Shown here piece by piece: positions 32,396 to 41,371 of a DNA stretch of 42,005 bases. Source of the DNA: Verrucomicrobiota bacterium (lineage in GTDB: Bacteria; Verrucomicrobiota; Verrucomicrobiia; Verrucomicrobiales; DEV007); NCBI GenBank assembly GCA_003402735.1, contig QQNE01000033.1:1-42005 (forward strand), written 5' to 3'. Positions within the stretch are counted from its first letter, which is position 1; the number at the start of each line of letters is the position of its first letter. Under the pieces are notes generated by a model. That model had not been told where the DNA came from. It worked only from the letters and a program-made list of their open reading frames with translations, and did not search any database. Both the position numbers and the translations under genes were made by a program.

Positions 32396-33447
32396 GGATA
32401 ACGCCGTTCCGCGTTCCATTCGCCCACATAAATATCTCCTGCCCGGTCCACATAGAGATCGTGACAGTGTTTGAAGATGGGGACGGTCTGGTGGAGCGGC
32501 TGCAACTTGCCCTCCAGATAGACGGGTTCGCTGCCTCCGGGCGCACTGATCACCCGCTTGGATTTGCGATCCAGGACAAGGACGAATCCAGAGTTGGCCA
32601 ATCTCTTGCCCGTCCCCTTTTCCTTGCTCCAGCACACGGCGGTGTAGATCTTGTCCCCACGGAACACCAATTGACCTGCGAACGTCCCGGGCAGGTCCAG
32701 GGTCTCCAGATAACTTCCGTCCAGCCGGAAAGCCTTGATCTGATTCTCGGAACGCGAGGGAACCCAGACCAACGGCCCGCGCGGATCGTCGGCATCGATG
32801 GAGATGCCATGCGCATTGCTCAGGTTCGCGGCGCTCCGGCTCGGGCCTCCCCACTTGTTCAGCAACGCCCCTTCCAAGCTATATTCGTAAATGTAGTTGG
32901 ACCCATACCCGTCGGCGATCAGCAACGTCCCGGCCGGCGTATGCGCCGCATCACAAGGCATGAATTTTCCGTCCTTCACCCCCAACTCCGCGGGCGTGGC
33001 AAACTTCCGAATCACCTTGCCGGACGTCGTCAGCAAGGTCACCCGCCCCTGACCCGCGGACGGATTCCAGCCCTCGGCGGCAAAATGCCATCCGCAATCG
33101 ATGTGCAACAGATATTCCCGGCCACCGCTCTCGAAGATCTCCAGACCATGTCCCCCGCCCAGCCCGGCCCGGATGGCGCGCACATAGTCTCCGTTCTTTT
33201 CAAACACCAAAAAATCGTTCTGCGGATGATCCGTCACCAGATAGATCCGGCCGTCTCGATCCTCGGCCAGAGCGTGCGCATTGATCACCGGACCCACGGT
33301 CGGCTTCACCTTGGCCCAGGAGGTCTCCAGACGATACCGCGCCCCGCCATGTCCCAACAGAGGCACAGCAGACTCTCCTTGCCCAAAAGCTTGAAGAGCA
33401 GAAAGGACAAACATTGCGGCGGCCAGTCGATGCGAGGTGGATGACAT
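32359..33447 (-). CDS. Secreted NHL-type beta-propeller protein
   Basis: The product is 362 residues with a signal peptide (LAAAMFVLSALQAFGQGE). Repeated blade sequences such as HALAEDRDGRIYLVTDHP, AHTPAGTLLIADGYGSNYIYEY, SNAHGISIDADD and HDLYVDRAGDIYVGEWN point to an NHL/SMP-30-like six-bladed propeller, a type common in planctomycetes and verrucomicrobia near sulfatases. No catalytic role can be assigned. The ATG at 33447 begins the signal peptide; the open frame continues upstream but overlaps the divergent sulfatase. The 3' end overlaps the sulfatase at 32359-32395. Confidence 0.85.
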   Translation of the reverse strand: MSSTSHRLAAAMFVLSALQAFGQGESAVPLLGHGGARYRLETSWAKVKPTVGPVINAHALAEDRDGRIYLVTDHPQNDFLVFEKNGDYVRAIRAGLGGGHGLEIFESGGREYLLHIDCGWHFAAEGWNPSAGQGRVTLLTTSGKVIRKFATPAELGVKDGKFMPCDAAHTPAGTLLIADGYGSNYIYEYSLEGALLNKWGGPSRSAANLSNAHGISIDADDPRGPLVWVPSRSENQIKAFRLDGSYLETLDLPGTFAGQLVFRGDKIYTAVCWSKEKGTGKRLANSGFVLVLDRKSKRVISAPGGSEPVYLEGKLQPLHQTVPIFKHCHDLYVDRAGDIYVGEWNAERRYPYKLVLEGSGSR

Positions 33448-33464
33448 GCCCCTGACACGTCCTC

Positions 33465-33474
33465 GTTCCGGAAC
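33465..33474. repeat. Perfect palindrome between divergent propeller and sulfatase genes
   Basis: GTTCCGGAAC is a 10-base perfect palindrome located 17 bases upstream of the propeller start and 67 bases upstream of the sulfatase start. It could be an operator half; there is no further support. Confidence 0.25.
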
Positions 33475-33541
33475 AACTATCAAGACAGACCTTGTCCAGT
33501 GCCGCGAGCGGGGCGGGAAGTGCCACACAATCCGCGGCCTC

Positions 33542-35044
33542 ATGCAGCTTCCGCTCCTCTTTCTCCTCCTTGCCGCCGTGACCACCGGCGATGCGGCTCC
33601 TCCCAATCTCGTCATTCTCTATGCGGACGACATGGGCTTCGGCGATCTCGGGGCCCAAAACCCGAAATCCAAAATCCCCACCCCGAACCTCGACCGGCTC
33701 GCCAGCGAGGGCACCCGTTTCACCGACGCCCACAGTTCCTCCGGCGTCTGCACCCCGAGCCGTTACGCGCTGCTCCAGGGCCGCTACCACTGGCGCAAAT
33801 TTCACGACATCGTCAACAGCTTCGATCCACCTGTCCTCGACCCCGAAAAGACCACCCTCCCCGAGCTTCTCAAATCCAAAGGATACGCCACCGCCTGCAT
33901 CGGCAAATGGCACCTCGGCTGGGATTGGAACGCCATCAAACGGCCCGGCGCCCTGCCCGCCGACGCGGAACGAAACGGCAAAACCGTCAAGGGAGCCGGA
34001 GGATTCGCCCCCGACGCATTCGACTGGTCCAAGCCGATTCCTGGGGGTCCGCTGTCGCACGGGTTCGACCACTATTTCGGCGACGATGTCCCCAATTTTC
34101 CGCCCTATGCCTGGTTCGAGGATGACCGGATCATCACGCCGCCGACGGTCCCGTTGGCCACCCCAAAACCGACTGCTGAGGGAAGCTGGGAAGCAAGGCC
34201 GGGACCATCGGTCAAGGACTGGGATTTCTGGGCGGTCATGCCCAAGCTCACGGAGAGAGCCGAGGACTGGATCCGGCGCCAGTCGAACGCAAAACCGTTT
34301 TTCCTTTTCTTCCCGTTCACCTCGCCCCACGCCCCGATCGTTCCCGCCGCGGAATTTGTTGGAACATCCGCAGCAGGAGGGTTTGGCGACTTTGTGGTCC
34401 AGACCGATGATGCGGTGGGCCGAATCCTCCGGGCCTTGCAGGACGGCGGTTTTGCCGAGAACACCCTCGTCGTCTTCAGTGCCGACAATGGCCCGGAACA
34501 CTACGCCTACGACCGGGTCCGCAACTTCGGTCACCGCAGCATGGGGCCGCTGCGCGGTCTCAAACGGGACCTTTACGAGGGGGGGCACCGCGTCCCCTTC
34601 TTGGTCCGCTGGCCGGGAGTGGTTCCGGCCGGGCGCGTCTCCGACGAACTGATCAGCCAGATCGATCTCTACGCCACCATCGCCGCGGCCATCGGGGCGG
34701 AGATTCCCCCGGGATCAGCCGAGGACAGTTCCAACCAACTCCCGCTCCTCAAGGGCGAGGGCAAGAGCGCACGGGAGACCCTGGTCCACAACACCAACCC
34801 CAACGGGTATGGACTGCGACACGGGGACTGGGTGCTCATCACGGCGAAGACGGGCACCATCTCCAAGGTGCCAGCCTGGTTCAACGAGGCAAATGGCTAT
34901 CGGGCCCACTCGTTGCCCGGCGAACTCTACAACCTGAAGACGGATCCCGTTCAACACCAGAACCTCTACGACGACCAACCCGAGCGGGTCCAGGAACTGA
35001 CCGCCCTGCTCGAACAGATCCGCGCCCGGGGCCAAGTCCGCTGA
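33542..35044 (+). CDS. Secreted arylsulfatase
   Basis: The product is 500 residues with a signal peptide (LPLLFLLLAAVTTGDAA). PPNLVILYADDMGFGDLGAQ holds the metal Asp pair, and the formylglycine motif is C70-T-P-S-R in GVCTPSRYALLQGRY. CIGKWHLGW, FFPFTSPHAPIVP and VFSADNGPEH are the usual later blocks, and the C-terminus has YNLKTDPVQHQNLYDDQPE. It fits the S1 arylsulfatase A-like group; the substrate is unknown. The ATG at 33542 is used because the signal peptide starts there. It is divergent from the propeller gene and ends 21 bp before the convergent WYL regulator. Confidence 0.94.
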   Translation: MQLPLLFLLLAAVTTGDAAPPNLVILYADDMGFGDLGAQNPKSKIPTPNLDRLASEGTRFTDAHSSSGVCTPSRYALLQGRYHWRKFHDIVNSFDPPVLDPEKTTLPELLKSKGYATACIGKWHLGWDWNAIKRPGALPADAERNGKTVKGAGGFAPDAFDWSKPIPGGPLSHGFDHYFGDDVPNFPPYAWFEDDRIITPPTVPLATPKPTAEGSWEARPGPSVKDWDFWAVMPKLTERAEDWIRRQSNAKPFFLFFPFTSPHAPIVPAAEFVGTSAAGGFGDFVVQTDDAVGRILRALQDGGFAENTLVVFSADNGPEHYAYDRVRNFGHRSMGPLRGLKRDLYEGGHRVPFLVRWPGVVPAGRVSDELISQIDLYATIAAAIGAEIPPGSAEDSSNQLPLLKGEGKSARETLVHNTNPNGYGLRHGDWVLITAKTGTISKVPAWFNEANGYRAHSLPGELYNLKTDPVQHQNLYDDQPERVQELTALLEQIRARGQVR

Positions 35045-35065
35045 GCGAACTGACCTTCCAGGAAA

Positions 35066-35911
35066 TCACGCCGATGGCGCAGGGACCGGTTGCGGCGGAC
35101 CAGCCAACTCCAGATGCTCCGGCCGTTCCACGCCGCCGCGGACCCGGAGATGGGCCAGGCAGTATTCGAGCATGGCCTCCCGCACGCGGAACCGGAGATG
35201 ACCGCCTTCCATCCCGTAGTCCCGCTCAATCGTGCGACGTTGCAGCTCGTCAAGCGACTGGTTGGGAACCAGGATCACATCAACGAAATTCTCCCAGGCC
35301 TCGTCCCTGACCCCGGGGAGAAACGGTGCCCCGGGCCAATCGGCCCGCTCAATCCGGCTCAACACGAAATCCTTGAACCCGGAGTCTTCAAAACACCAGG
35401 CCCTGACGTACCACCGATAACCGTCGTGCCCCAAGGCATGCGGCGCGATCTCCCGCACGGAATCCCGACTGCTCCGAACCGACCAGTAGCGGATCCGAAG
35501 ACGCTGCCGATGCAGCAGGGACAAAAAGACATGGCGCTCAACCACCGGCGACGCCTTCCGCATCGGTGCCGCCGAGAGATCCACCCGGCTCCCGGCAAGC
35601 CCGGTCCCGAGCACCGAAACCGGGGCCACCTCGCCGAGGAACTGGCGGACCCCTTCCTCGAGACGCGGCCCATGCAGCACACAGGGCATCCCGGAACTCG
35701 ATTCGTAACGCTTTGTCTTCAGGTTGTAAGCCATACTCCCGGGATTCAGCTCAAGATAGAGCTGCAAATCCGCCGAAGCCTGTGCCGAGGAAATGCCGAA
35801 CACTTCCCGGAGATCACCCCGGTTCACCGCGCCGCGCCACCACGCCACCCGCTCAACGAAGGCGAGGCGCTCGCGCACCGCCCACTGTTCGAGGTTGCTC
35901 ACATTGCCCAT
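35066..35911 (-). CDS. WYL-domain transcriptional regulator, CapW/BrxR-like
   Basis: The product is 281 residues. Residues about 10-75 are a winged helix: AWWRGAVNRGDLREVFG, ISSAQASADLQLYLELNPG and YNLKTKRYE match the N-terminus of the CapW/BrxR group of phage-defence repressors. Residues about 120-200 form the WYL domain (HRQRLRIRYWSV, DGYRWYVRAWCF, FVLSRIERAD), followed by a WCX-like C-terminal dimerisation domain (DVILVPNQSLDELQRRTIERDYG). Such regulators are thought to sense nucleic acid or nucleotide ligands and repress BREX, CBASS and CRISPR genes. It is divergent from cas4-cas1 with 191 bp between starts, so regulation of the cas genes is likely but inferred. The CapW/BrxR assignment is from remembered sequence pattern. 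Confidence 0.88.
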   Translation of the reverse strand: MGNVSNLEQWAVRERLAFVERVAWWRGAVNRGDLREVFGISSAQASADLQLYLELNPGSMAYNLKTKRYESSSGMPCVLHGPRLEEGVRQFLGEVAPVSVLGTGLAGSRVDLSAAPMRKASPVVERHVFLSLLHRQRLRIRYWSVRSSRDSVREIAPHALGHDGYRWYVRAWCFEDSGFKDFVLSRIERADWPGAPFLPGVRDEAWENFVDVILVPNQSLDELQRRTIERDYGMEGGHLRFRVREAMLEYCLAHLRVRGGVERPEHLELAGPPQPVPAPSA

Positions 35912-35925
35912 CCAAAGAATTTTTG

Positions 35926-35959
35926 CGTCGTTCCAGTTGACGGATCGTGATTTACGACG
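35926..35959. repeat. Inverted repeat next to the WYL gene start
   Basis: CGTCGT (35926-35931) and ACGACG (35954-35959) are perfect 6-base inverted arms with their centres 28 bases apart, within 50 bases of the WYL start. This is a position for an autoregulatory operator. Confidence 0.3.
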
Positions 35960-35985
35960 AATTCAGAGTGCATCGTTTGCCACGA

Positions 35986-35998
35986 TTGATCCAATCAA
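35986..35998. repeat. Inverted repeat TTGAT-N3-ATCAA in the WYL/cas intergenic region
   Basis: TTGAT (35986-35990) and ATCAA (35994-35998) are perfect arms; a shifted reading, GATTG/CAATC, is also perfect. The site is near the middle of the divergent region. Confidence 0.35.
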
Positions 35999-36013
35999 CC
36001 CGACGCATAAACG

Positions 36014-36049
36014 CTCCAAATGTTCAAATCGTCAACCTCTCCAAACGTT
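36014..36049 (+). promoter_or_regulatory. Spaced direct repeat, candidate operator for the cas genes
   Basis: CTCCAAATGTT (36014-36024) and CTCCAAACGTT (36039-36049) match in 10 of 11 positions with a 25-base period. They end 53 bases before the cas4-cas1 start. Two copies with no further units do not make a CRISPR array. Confidence 0.4.
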
Positions 36050-36102
36050 TTTTGGTCGACCGTCGGTGACGGCGCTCCGCACATCTAAGGTTCTCCCCCC
36101 TG

Positions 36103-37776
36103 ATGATTGCCCCTCTGCAACCTTCCCTTGGCACCGAGCTTCCCCACCCACTTCCGGCCGATTGGGCCACGGTGGAGATGCTTGGGCAATACGCCTATTG
36201 CCCGCGCCGCTTTCACCTCATCTACGGAGAGGGAAACGGCGATGATTCCTCAGAGCGCCATCGCCCGGGGGAGTCTGGGCCCGGGACGATTTGCAGCCTG
36301 TCCCTCGCCTCTGAGGAGTTGGGGTTGGCCGGGAGGATGGACCTTCTCGCGGATGCCAGCGAGGACGGGGCGGCCGTTCCGGTGATGACCAAGCCGGGTC
36401 TGGTCCCTGATCAGGCGAGCCGGACCTACCTGCCGGAGCGGATCCAACTCATGGCCCAGGGGCTCCTGCTGCGCCGTCACGGATATCGGTGCGATCACGG
36501 TGAGGTCCTCTACACGGCGAGCGGGTCCCGCATCCGCGTGGAGTTCGACGAGGGACTCGAGGGCCAGACCCTCAAGGTCATCCGCATGGTGCGGGCCGGA
36601 CGTGGGGAGACTCGGTTGCCCGCCCCGCTCGATGACAGTCCCAAGTGCTGGGGCTGCTCGGTCAGCGGCATCTGTCTCCCGGACGAAACCCGTCGACTTC
36701 GGGTTGCGTTGGACGGGGAGGAGCCATCCGCCCATCCGGATCCCCGGCGCCTCTTCCCCGCCCGGGAGATCGCCACCCCGTTTTACGTTCAGGAGCAGGG
36801 GGCCCGGGTGGGCAAAACGGGCCATCGGCTGGTGGTCATGAAGGGAGGAACGGTCCTTGGGGAAACCCGTCTCCGGGAAACCAGCCAAGTGGTGCTGTTT
36901 GGGAATGTCCAGATCTCAACCCCTGCGCTTCACTGGCTCATGGACGAGGGAAAACCGGTCGTTCATTTCTCCACCGGAGGCTGGTTTTTGGGAATGAGTC
37001 ACGGAAACGGCGTGGAGAACGCCCTCACCCGTTCCGCCCAATACGCGGCGGCGGCGGACCCCGTTTCCTCCGGTCGTTTTGCGCTCTCCCTGGTGCGGGC
37101 GAAGGTCGTCAACCAACGGGGCTTGCTGCAACGCCATGGCCGGGGAGAAACCAGCGCGAAGGCTGTGGATGGCTTGGGGCAAATGCTCCGGGAGATGGAT
37201 CCGAGCGCGCCGTGGGCTGCGGAGCGTCTTCTCTCCTGGGAGGAGCAGGCCGCCGACCTCTATTTCGGCGCGTTTCGGTCCCTGCTGAAGCCTAGCGAGT
37301 TTCCGGAATTCGACGTTCGTCGGCGCAACCAGCGCCCTCCTCATGATCCCTTGAATGCGCTGCTCAGTTTTGCCAGTGCCCTCCTCGTCAAGGAATGCCT
37401 GGTGGCCCTGTGGAGCGAGGGACTCGATCCGTGGTGGGGACTCTTTCACCGCCCCCGCCAGGGCCACCCCGCCCTGGCGCTGGATTTCATGGAGCCCTTC
37501 CGACCGTTGCTGGTGGACAGCACCGTGATGACCGCCAGCAATACCGGTGCGCTGAAGTCTCGAAATTTTGAGCGCACGGTGAGAGGCTGCGCCCTGAAAC
37601 CGACCGCCCGCAAGGCCCTGCTCAAAGTCTGGGAACAACGGCTGGACCAACTCTTGACCCACCCGGATTTCGATTACCGCTGTTCCTGGCGCACCGCCCT
37701 CCGGCTCCAGGCCCGGCTTCTGGCCAGGCTCTTGCGTGGCGACATCACCAACCTCCCATGGCCAGTCGAACGCTGA
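36103..37776 (+). CDS. Fused Cas4-Cas1 protein, array-less
   Basis: The product is 557 residues. Residues 1-205 are Cas4-like: Fe-S cysteines C33 (YCPRRF), C182, C185 and C191 (CWGCSVSGIC), motif II D80 (GRMDLL) and Q115 (RIQLMAQG). The ExK motif reads V-M95-T-K97, and I see no clear motif I histidine. Residues about 225-557 are Cas1: FYVQEQGARVGKTG, VLFGNVQIST, FSTGGWFLGMSHG, then E380, H449 (WGLFH) and D461 (LALDFMEPFRP), whose spacing matches the Cas1 metal site. Such fusions are typical of type I-G and V-B systems. The start ATG has a weak AAGG at 36087-36090. It overlaps cas2 by 19 bp. No effector or array flanks it. Confidence 0.93.
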   Translation: MIAPLQPSLGTELPHPLPADWATVEMLGQYAYCPRRFHLIYGEGNGDDSSERHRPGESGPGTICSLSLASEELGLAGRMDLLADASEDGAAVPVMTKPGLVPDQASRTYLPERIQLMAQGLLLRRHGYRCDHGEVLYTASGSRIRVEFDEGLEGQTLKVIRMVRAGRGETRLPAPLDDSPKCWGCSVSGICLPDETRRLRVALDGEEPSAHPDPRRLFPAREIATPFYVQEQGARVGKTGHRLVVMKGGTVLGETRLRETSQVVLFGNVQISTPALHWLMDEGKPVVHFSTGGWFLGMSHGNGVENALTRSAQYAAAADPVSSGRFALSLVRAKVVNQRGLLQRHGRGETSAKAVDGLGQMLREMDPSAPWAAERLLSWEEQAADLYFGAFRSLLKPSEFPEFDVRRRNQRPPHDPLNALLSFASALLVKECLVALWSEGLDPWWGLFHRPRQGHPALALDFMEPFRPLLVDSTVMTASNTGALKSRNFERTVRGCALKPTARKALLKVWEQRLDQLLTHPDFDYRCSWRTALRLQARLLARLLRGDITNLPWPVER

Positions 37777-38069
37777 AACAGGAGCGCAAGCTCTACCTCT
37801 GCGCCCATGAGGTGATGGACGACGAACGGAGGTCACGCCTCTCCGGTTTGCTCCGCAATCACGGCGATCATTTGCTGGGCGGGGTCTTTCTCTGCCCCCT
37901 GACCGACGAAGAACAGTCGAAACTCGCCCAAGCCGCCGCATCGCTCCTGGATGAATCCCAGGATCAACTCCTGTTCGTCGATTTTGGTTCCGAGAGGGAA
38001 AACTGGACGAACAGCCTGACCTGCATCGGAAAAGCCTGGGTTCCCGGTGTCCGCGCCCGAATCGTGTGA
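37758..38069 (+). CDS. Cas2-like protein, divergent
   Basis: The product is 103 residues, the normal Cas2 length. KLYLCAHEVMDDERRSRLSGLLRNHGDHLLGGVFLCPLTDEE aligns by eye with the Cas2 pattern LYLVAYDIPDD, RRRxKLLxxYG and SVFECxLTEEE. The usual first-strand Asp is Glu (AHEV) and the SVFEC block is GVFLC. Cas2 is the structural core of the Cas1-Cas2 integrase and does not need its own nuclease activity for that role. It overlaps cas4-cas1 by 19 bp, implying coupling. Its stop lies 8 bp from the 3' end of the convergent DUF1592 gene, leaving no room for an effector or array downstream. Confidence 0.8.
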   Translation: MASRTLKQERKLYLCAHEVMDDERRSRLSGLLRNHGDHLLGGVFLCPLTDEEQSKLAQAAASLLDESQDQLLFVDFGSERENWTNSLTCIGKAWVPGVRARIV

Positions 38070-38077
38070 GGGCCCCC

Positions 38078-41000
38078 TCACTTGCGTCCAAAGGACTCGC
38101 TTTGCACCAGGGCGACGACAAACTCGGACAGGGCGAAATCCTTGGCCTTGGCCTTGGCGAGAATTTCATCGGCCAAAACGGCGTCGGTGAATCCGTAAGG
38201 GCGCCCCAGAGAATACTCGATGAGGGCCTCGGCAAACCCGCGCGCAAACGGTTCCGGCTGCGCGGCGATGAGATCACGCAACTCAAAGAAACTGGCAAAC
38301 GCCGGCCCATGGTGGAACGCACCGGAGGGATCGATCGGCCAATCTCTCTTCGTTTTCGGATCGTGGTCCACGTTCCGCCATTTGCCGGCGGCGTTGAAGT
38401 TCTCCAACCCGAAGCCGATCGGATCGATCTTCCGGTGGCACTGCAGACATTGCGGCTCTTCCTGATGCGCCAGGAGCCGTTCGCGGGGGCTGACCGGCTT
38501 GCCCGCCAGACGATCGAGCTGGGGCACGTTCGGCGGAGCAGGCGGAGGCGGGTTGTGCAAAAGTTTGCGGAGCACCCAGGCACCTCGCTCCACGGGACTG
38601 GTCCGTTCCCCATTGCTGCCCATCGCCAAAATGGCCGCCATCCCGAGCAACCCACCACGCGGAGACCCTTTTGGCAGCGCGACCCTGCGGAAGTCATCGC
38701 CGCGCACCCCATCGATCCCATAGTAATTCGCCAGCAGACCGTTGACGTGGATTTCGTCACTCTTGAGCAGTTTGGTGAGGCTCCCGTTGTGGCGCAGGAG
38801 GTGGGCGAAGGTTTCGTAGACCTCGCGACGGGCGGCGGACCGGGCACTTTCGTCGAAGTCGCTGAATTGCTTGGTGTCGAACTGAAAAAAATCGAGTCGC
38901 TCCATGCCGAGCCACTGATGGACGAAACCGCTGACAAACTCATCGGACTTCTCGCTGGAGAGGAGCCGGGCCACCTGGCGGACAAGCTCCTCGGACCGGG
39001 TGAGATCGGCAGTGAGGAGCGCCTGGTCGGGCGGGGCGCTCCAGAGGAAGTAGGAGAGGCGGGAGGCGAATTCCTCCGGGGAGAGCCGTCCCCTTCCCTC
39101 ACCGCCACCGATCTCCTGGAGATAGAGAAACCCTGGCGAGGCCAAAATCACACTGAGTGGCTCTTTCAAGGCGGTTTCGTGAGTGTCGCCCGCCTTCCGG
39201 CGCACTTCGTAAAGAGCGGTGAGCTTGTCCAAAAAGGCCGCGGAAGGCTGCTTGCCTCGAAAGGCCCGTTTCGCAAAGCTCTCGAGCACGGTGCTGACTT
39301 TGGTCTCACCTGTCGCGATCACCGGTGGCACTCCCGAACCTGAACCGGATCGACGCAGCGGTCCTTCCCACTCCACCCAATCGATCCAAAGCGCGGGCGG
39401 CGGTCCCTGACCGGTTGCCTTCTGCGCGGTCATGAAACGATCGTGATCGAGCTTCACATCCCGCTTCTCGCGCAGGACAAAGGTTCGAGGACCATCAGCG
39501 GTTAGGCTCACCGGCACTTCGATGACCTCCGGCGCCTCCATGGTGCCGCTGATCTGGAAGGTCTGCATCAAGGTGAAGTCCTCATCCCCCGCCTTGCGAC
39601 TGCCGAGATCGACAAAGTGCCGGTCCTCCGACGTGCCCGGCACCGCCCCGATGCGGAAGCGCAGCCTGTAATCGCCCGGCTCGGCCAGCTCGACTTCGTG
39701 CTTGGTCTTGAGCCAACCGGAGGGTTGATCGGGAGGCAGGGTGATCACTTCCTCCTTGTGAACGTTGTAGATCGTCAGATACGCGCCGGTCTTGGTCAGC
39801 GGGTCACTGAGGTAACGCTCATAGGTCGGGCCGTTTTGCTCGAAGGCGCGGATGCGAAACTTTGCCTCCAACTCATCCGGGATGCCCTTCTGCGGCTGAC
39901 CACTTTCGAGAAACTTCTTCGCCTCCTCGTAACCGCCTTTGAAATAGCCGTTGTACGTGCCGCCGACCATCGCGTTCGCGTGCAACTCCACTTCGCGCCG
40001 CTCACGGATCCCCTTCCCATCCTGTCCCGCCCGCTCCGCGCCTCGGACTTCGATCCAGTCGATCCACAAGGCAAACTCCGGCCCGATCCCATTTCGTTGC
40101 TTCGCCTCGCCGAAAATCCGGTGAGCCGCGCCGCCCTCGCTTGAGGTCCCCTTTTCCTGGAAGAACCATCCTCGCCCCTTTGCAGGCGAGAATTTCAAGG
40201 GAATCTCCAAGACCTGAGGATTCTCCAATGTGCCCGTGACCTGATGGCTGCTGGTCACGGCGCGCACCCCGCTGTCGTGTTGGGAGCCGAACTCGACAAA
40301 GCGCCTTGCCGCTGGGGAACCTGCCGTGGCCCCGAGCCGCACCCGAACCACATAATCACCTGCCGGCCAATCTCCGGGGATTCGAAACGGCTGATACGGA
40401 TTCACATAAACGTCTTCAACCGTTAGGAAGGCCCCGGTCTTGATCGCCGCGTGCGCGACATACGCCTTGTGGTGCGGCACATAATGCTCCCAGTCCCGTC
40501 TCCCCTCCTGGTCCGCATGGACGGCATCCGTGAACCCGAACTCCGCAGGGGACGGCGCCCCCGGGATCCGCTCCCAAGACGCATAAAACTTCGTCTCGCT
40601 CCCGTTGCTGGCGGCACGGATCGGCCCGGTGATCGCGGCATTTCCGGGCACCTGAGCCGCCCGGTCCACCGCCCCCGTCCAACGGACATAGCGTTCACGC
40701 GCCGCCATCCGATCCGCCAATCCCTTCCGAATCCGCTCGTTGCGTTCCTCCGCCTCGAAATGAACGAACCTGGGCGCGGCTCCATCCGGAGCCACATACC
40801 GCGCGAAATGTTCCTCGAGCGCTTGCCGCCCCAGCGCCTGATATTGTTCGAATTGGTTCGATGACATGAAGAGCGATGCACCCACCGTATCGAAGTTCCC
40901 CGCTCCTCCGTCGGCGGGCAGTTCGCCCACGTTGAGATCCACACCAAGCAAATCCCGAAGAGTGTTCTTGTATTCGCGCCGGTTGAGACGGCGCATCGTG

Positions 41001-41371
41001 ATCCGTCCGCCGCTGTCGCTCAGGACCGATCGCGCGGTCACCAGCGTCCGGGAGAGCGCATCGAGAAACTCCGCCTTGGCCCCGGGATCAGGTTGCTTCT
41101 CATCTTCCGGCGGCATTTCGCCCGAGTTGAGGGAATTGAGAATCTTTTGCCAAAGATCGGCCCGTTCGACGGTGTCCACGGTGAACGGAATGTCGTCGAG
41201 GCGGACCCTGCCCTTCTGCGTTTTGGCATTGTGACAGCCCTGACAGTTCTCCGTGAGAAATGCGCGATGCGAGGTCTCCAGCACCGGGGCGGAACTTCCG
41301 TCCATCCGGGCGATGGGGAGAAGCACGACCCATCCGACCGCAGCGGCCCAAATCTGGGAGAATCTGTTCAA
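38078..41371 (-). CDS. DUF1592/DUF1588/DUF1585/DUF1587 protein (planctomycete cytochrome c)
   Basis: The product is 1097 residues with a likely signal peptide. A haem-binding C-Q-G-C-H near residue 45 starts the PSCyt domain. DUF1587 follows ([19 protein letters not shown]). Two similar modules lie at about 255-445 and 485-672 ([50 protein letters not shown]). Then come DUF1595/DUF1592 ([32 protein letters not shown]), DUF1588 ([15 protein letters not shown]) with C-L-Q-C-H, and DUF1585 ([14 protein letters not shown]). Family function is unknown but suggests a c-type cytochrome linked to extracellular oxidation. The start is a TTG overlapping the DUF1501 stop (TTGA). A later Met at [11 protein letters not shown] is possible. 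Confidence 0.9.
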   Translation of the reverse strand: MNRFSQIWAAAVGWVVLLPIARMDGSSAPVLETSHRAFLTENCQGCHNAKTQKGRVRLDDIPFTVDTVERADLWQKILNSLNSGEMPPEDEKQPDPGAKAEFLDALSRTLVTARSVLSDSGGRITMRRLNRREYKNTLRDLLGVDLNVGELPADGGAGNFDTVGASLFMSSNQFEQYQALGRQALEEHFARYVAPDGAAPRFVHFEAEERNERIRKGLADRMAARERYVRWTGAVDRAAQVPGNAAITGPIRAASNGSETKFYASWERIPGAPSPAEFGFTDAVHADQEGRRDWEHYVPHHKAYVAHAAIKTGAFLTVEDVYVNPYQPFRIPGDWPAGDYVVRVRLGATAGSPAARRFVEFGSQHDSGVRAVTSSHQVTGTLENPQVLEIPLKFSPAKGRGWFFQEKGTSSEGGAAHRIFGEAKQRNGIGPEFALWIDWIEVRGAERAGQDGKGIRERREVELHANAMVGGTYNGYFKGGYEEAKKFLESGQPQKGIPDELEAKFRIRAFEQNGPTYERYLSDPLTKTGAYLTIYNVHKEEVITLPPDQPSGWLKTKHEVELAEPGDYRLRFRIGAVPGTSEDRHFVDLGSRKAGDEDFTLMQTFQISGTMEAPEVIEVPVSLTADGPRTFVLREKRDVKLDHDRFMTAQKATGQGPPPALWIDWVEWEGPLRRSGSGSGVPPVIATGETKVSTVLESFAKRAFRGKQPSAAFLDKLTALYEVRRKAGDTHETALKEPLSVILASPGFLYLQEIGGGEGRGRLSPEEFASRLSYFLWSAPPDQALLTADLTRSEELVRQVARLLSSEKSDEFVSGFVHQWLGMERLDFFQFDTKQFSDFDESARSAARREVYETFAHLLRHNGSLTKLLKSDEIHVNGLLANYYGIDGVRGDDFRRVALPKGSPRGGLLGMAAILAMGSNGERTSPVERGAWVLRKLLHNPPPPAPPNVPQLDRLAGKPVSPRERLLAHQEEPQCLQCHRKIDPIGFGLENFNAAGKWRNVDHDPKTKRDWPIDPSGAFHHGPAFASFFELRDLIAAQPEPFARGFAEALIEYSLGRPYGFTDAVLADEILAKAKAKDFALSEFVVALVQSESFGRK

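Noticed and set aside
30596..32854. Minus-strand open frame of 752 codons
   Set aside because: It is antisense to nadK and the sulfatase, both with full motif sets.
35912..36102. Possible CRISPR array or leader next to cas4-cas1
   Set aside because: Only two similar 11-mers occur, without a repeat-spacer pattern; repeats of 25-40 bases with regular spacers are absent here and elsewhere in the window as far as I can read.
38066..39343. Plus-strand frame of 425 codons right after cas2, which could have been an effector
   Set aside because: It is antisense to the DUF1592 gene with recognisable conserved blocks, and the translated sequence has no nuclease or RNA-binding motif.
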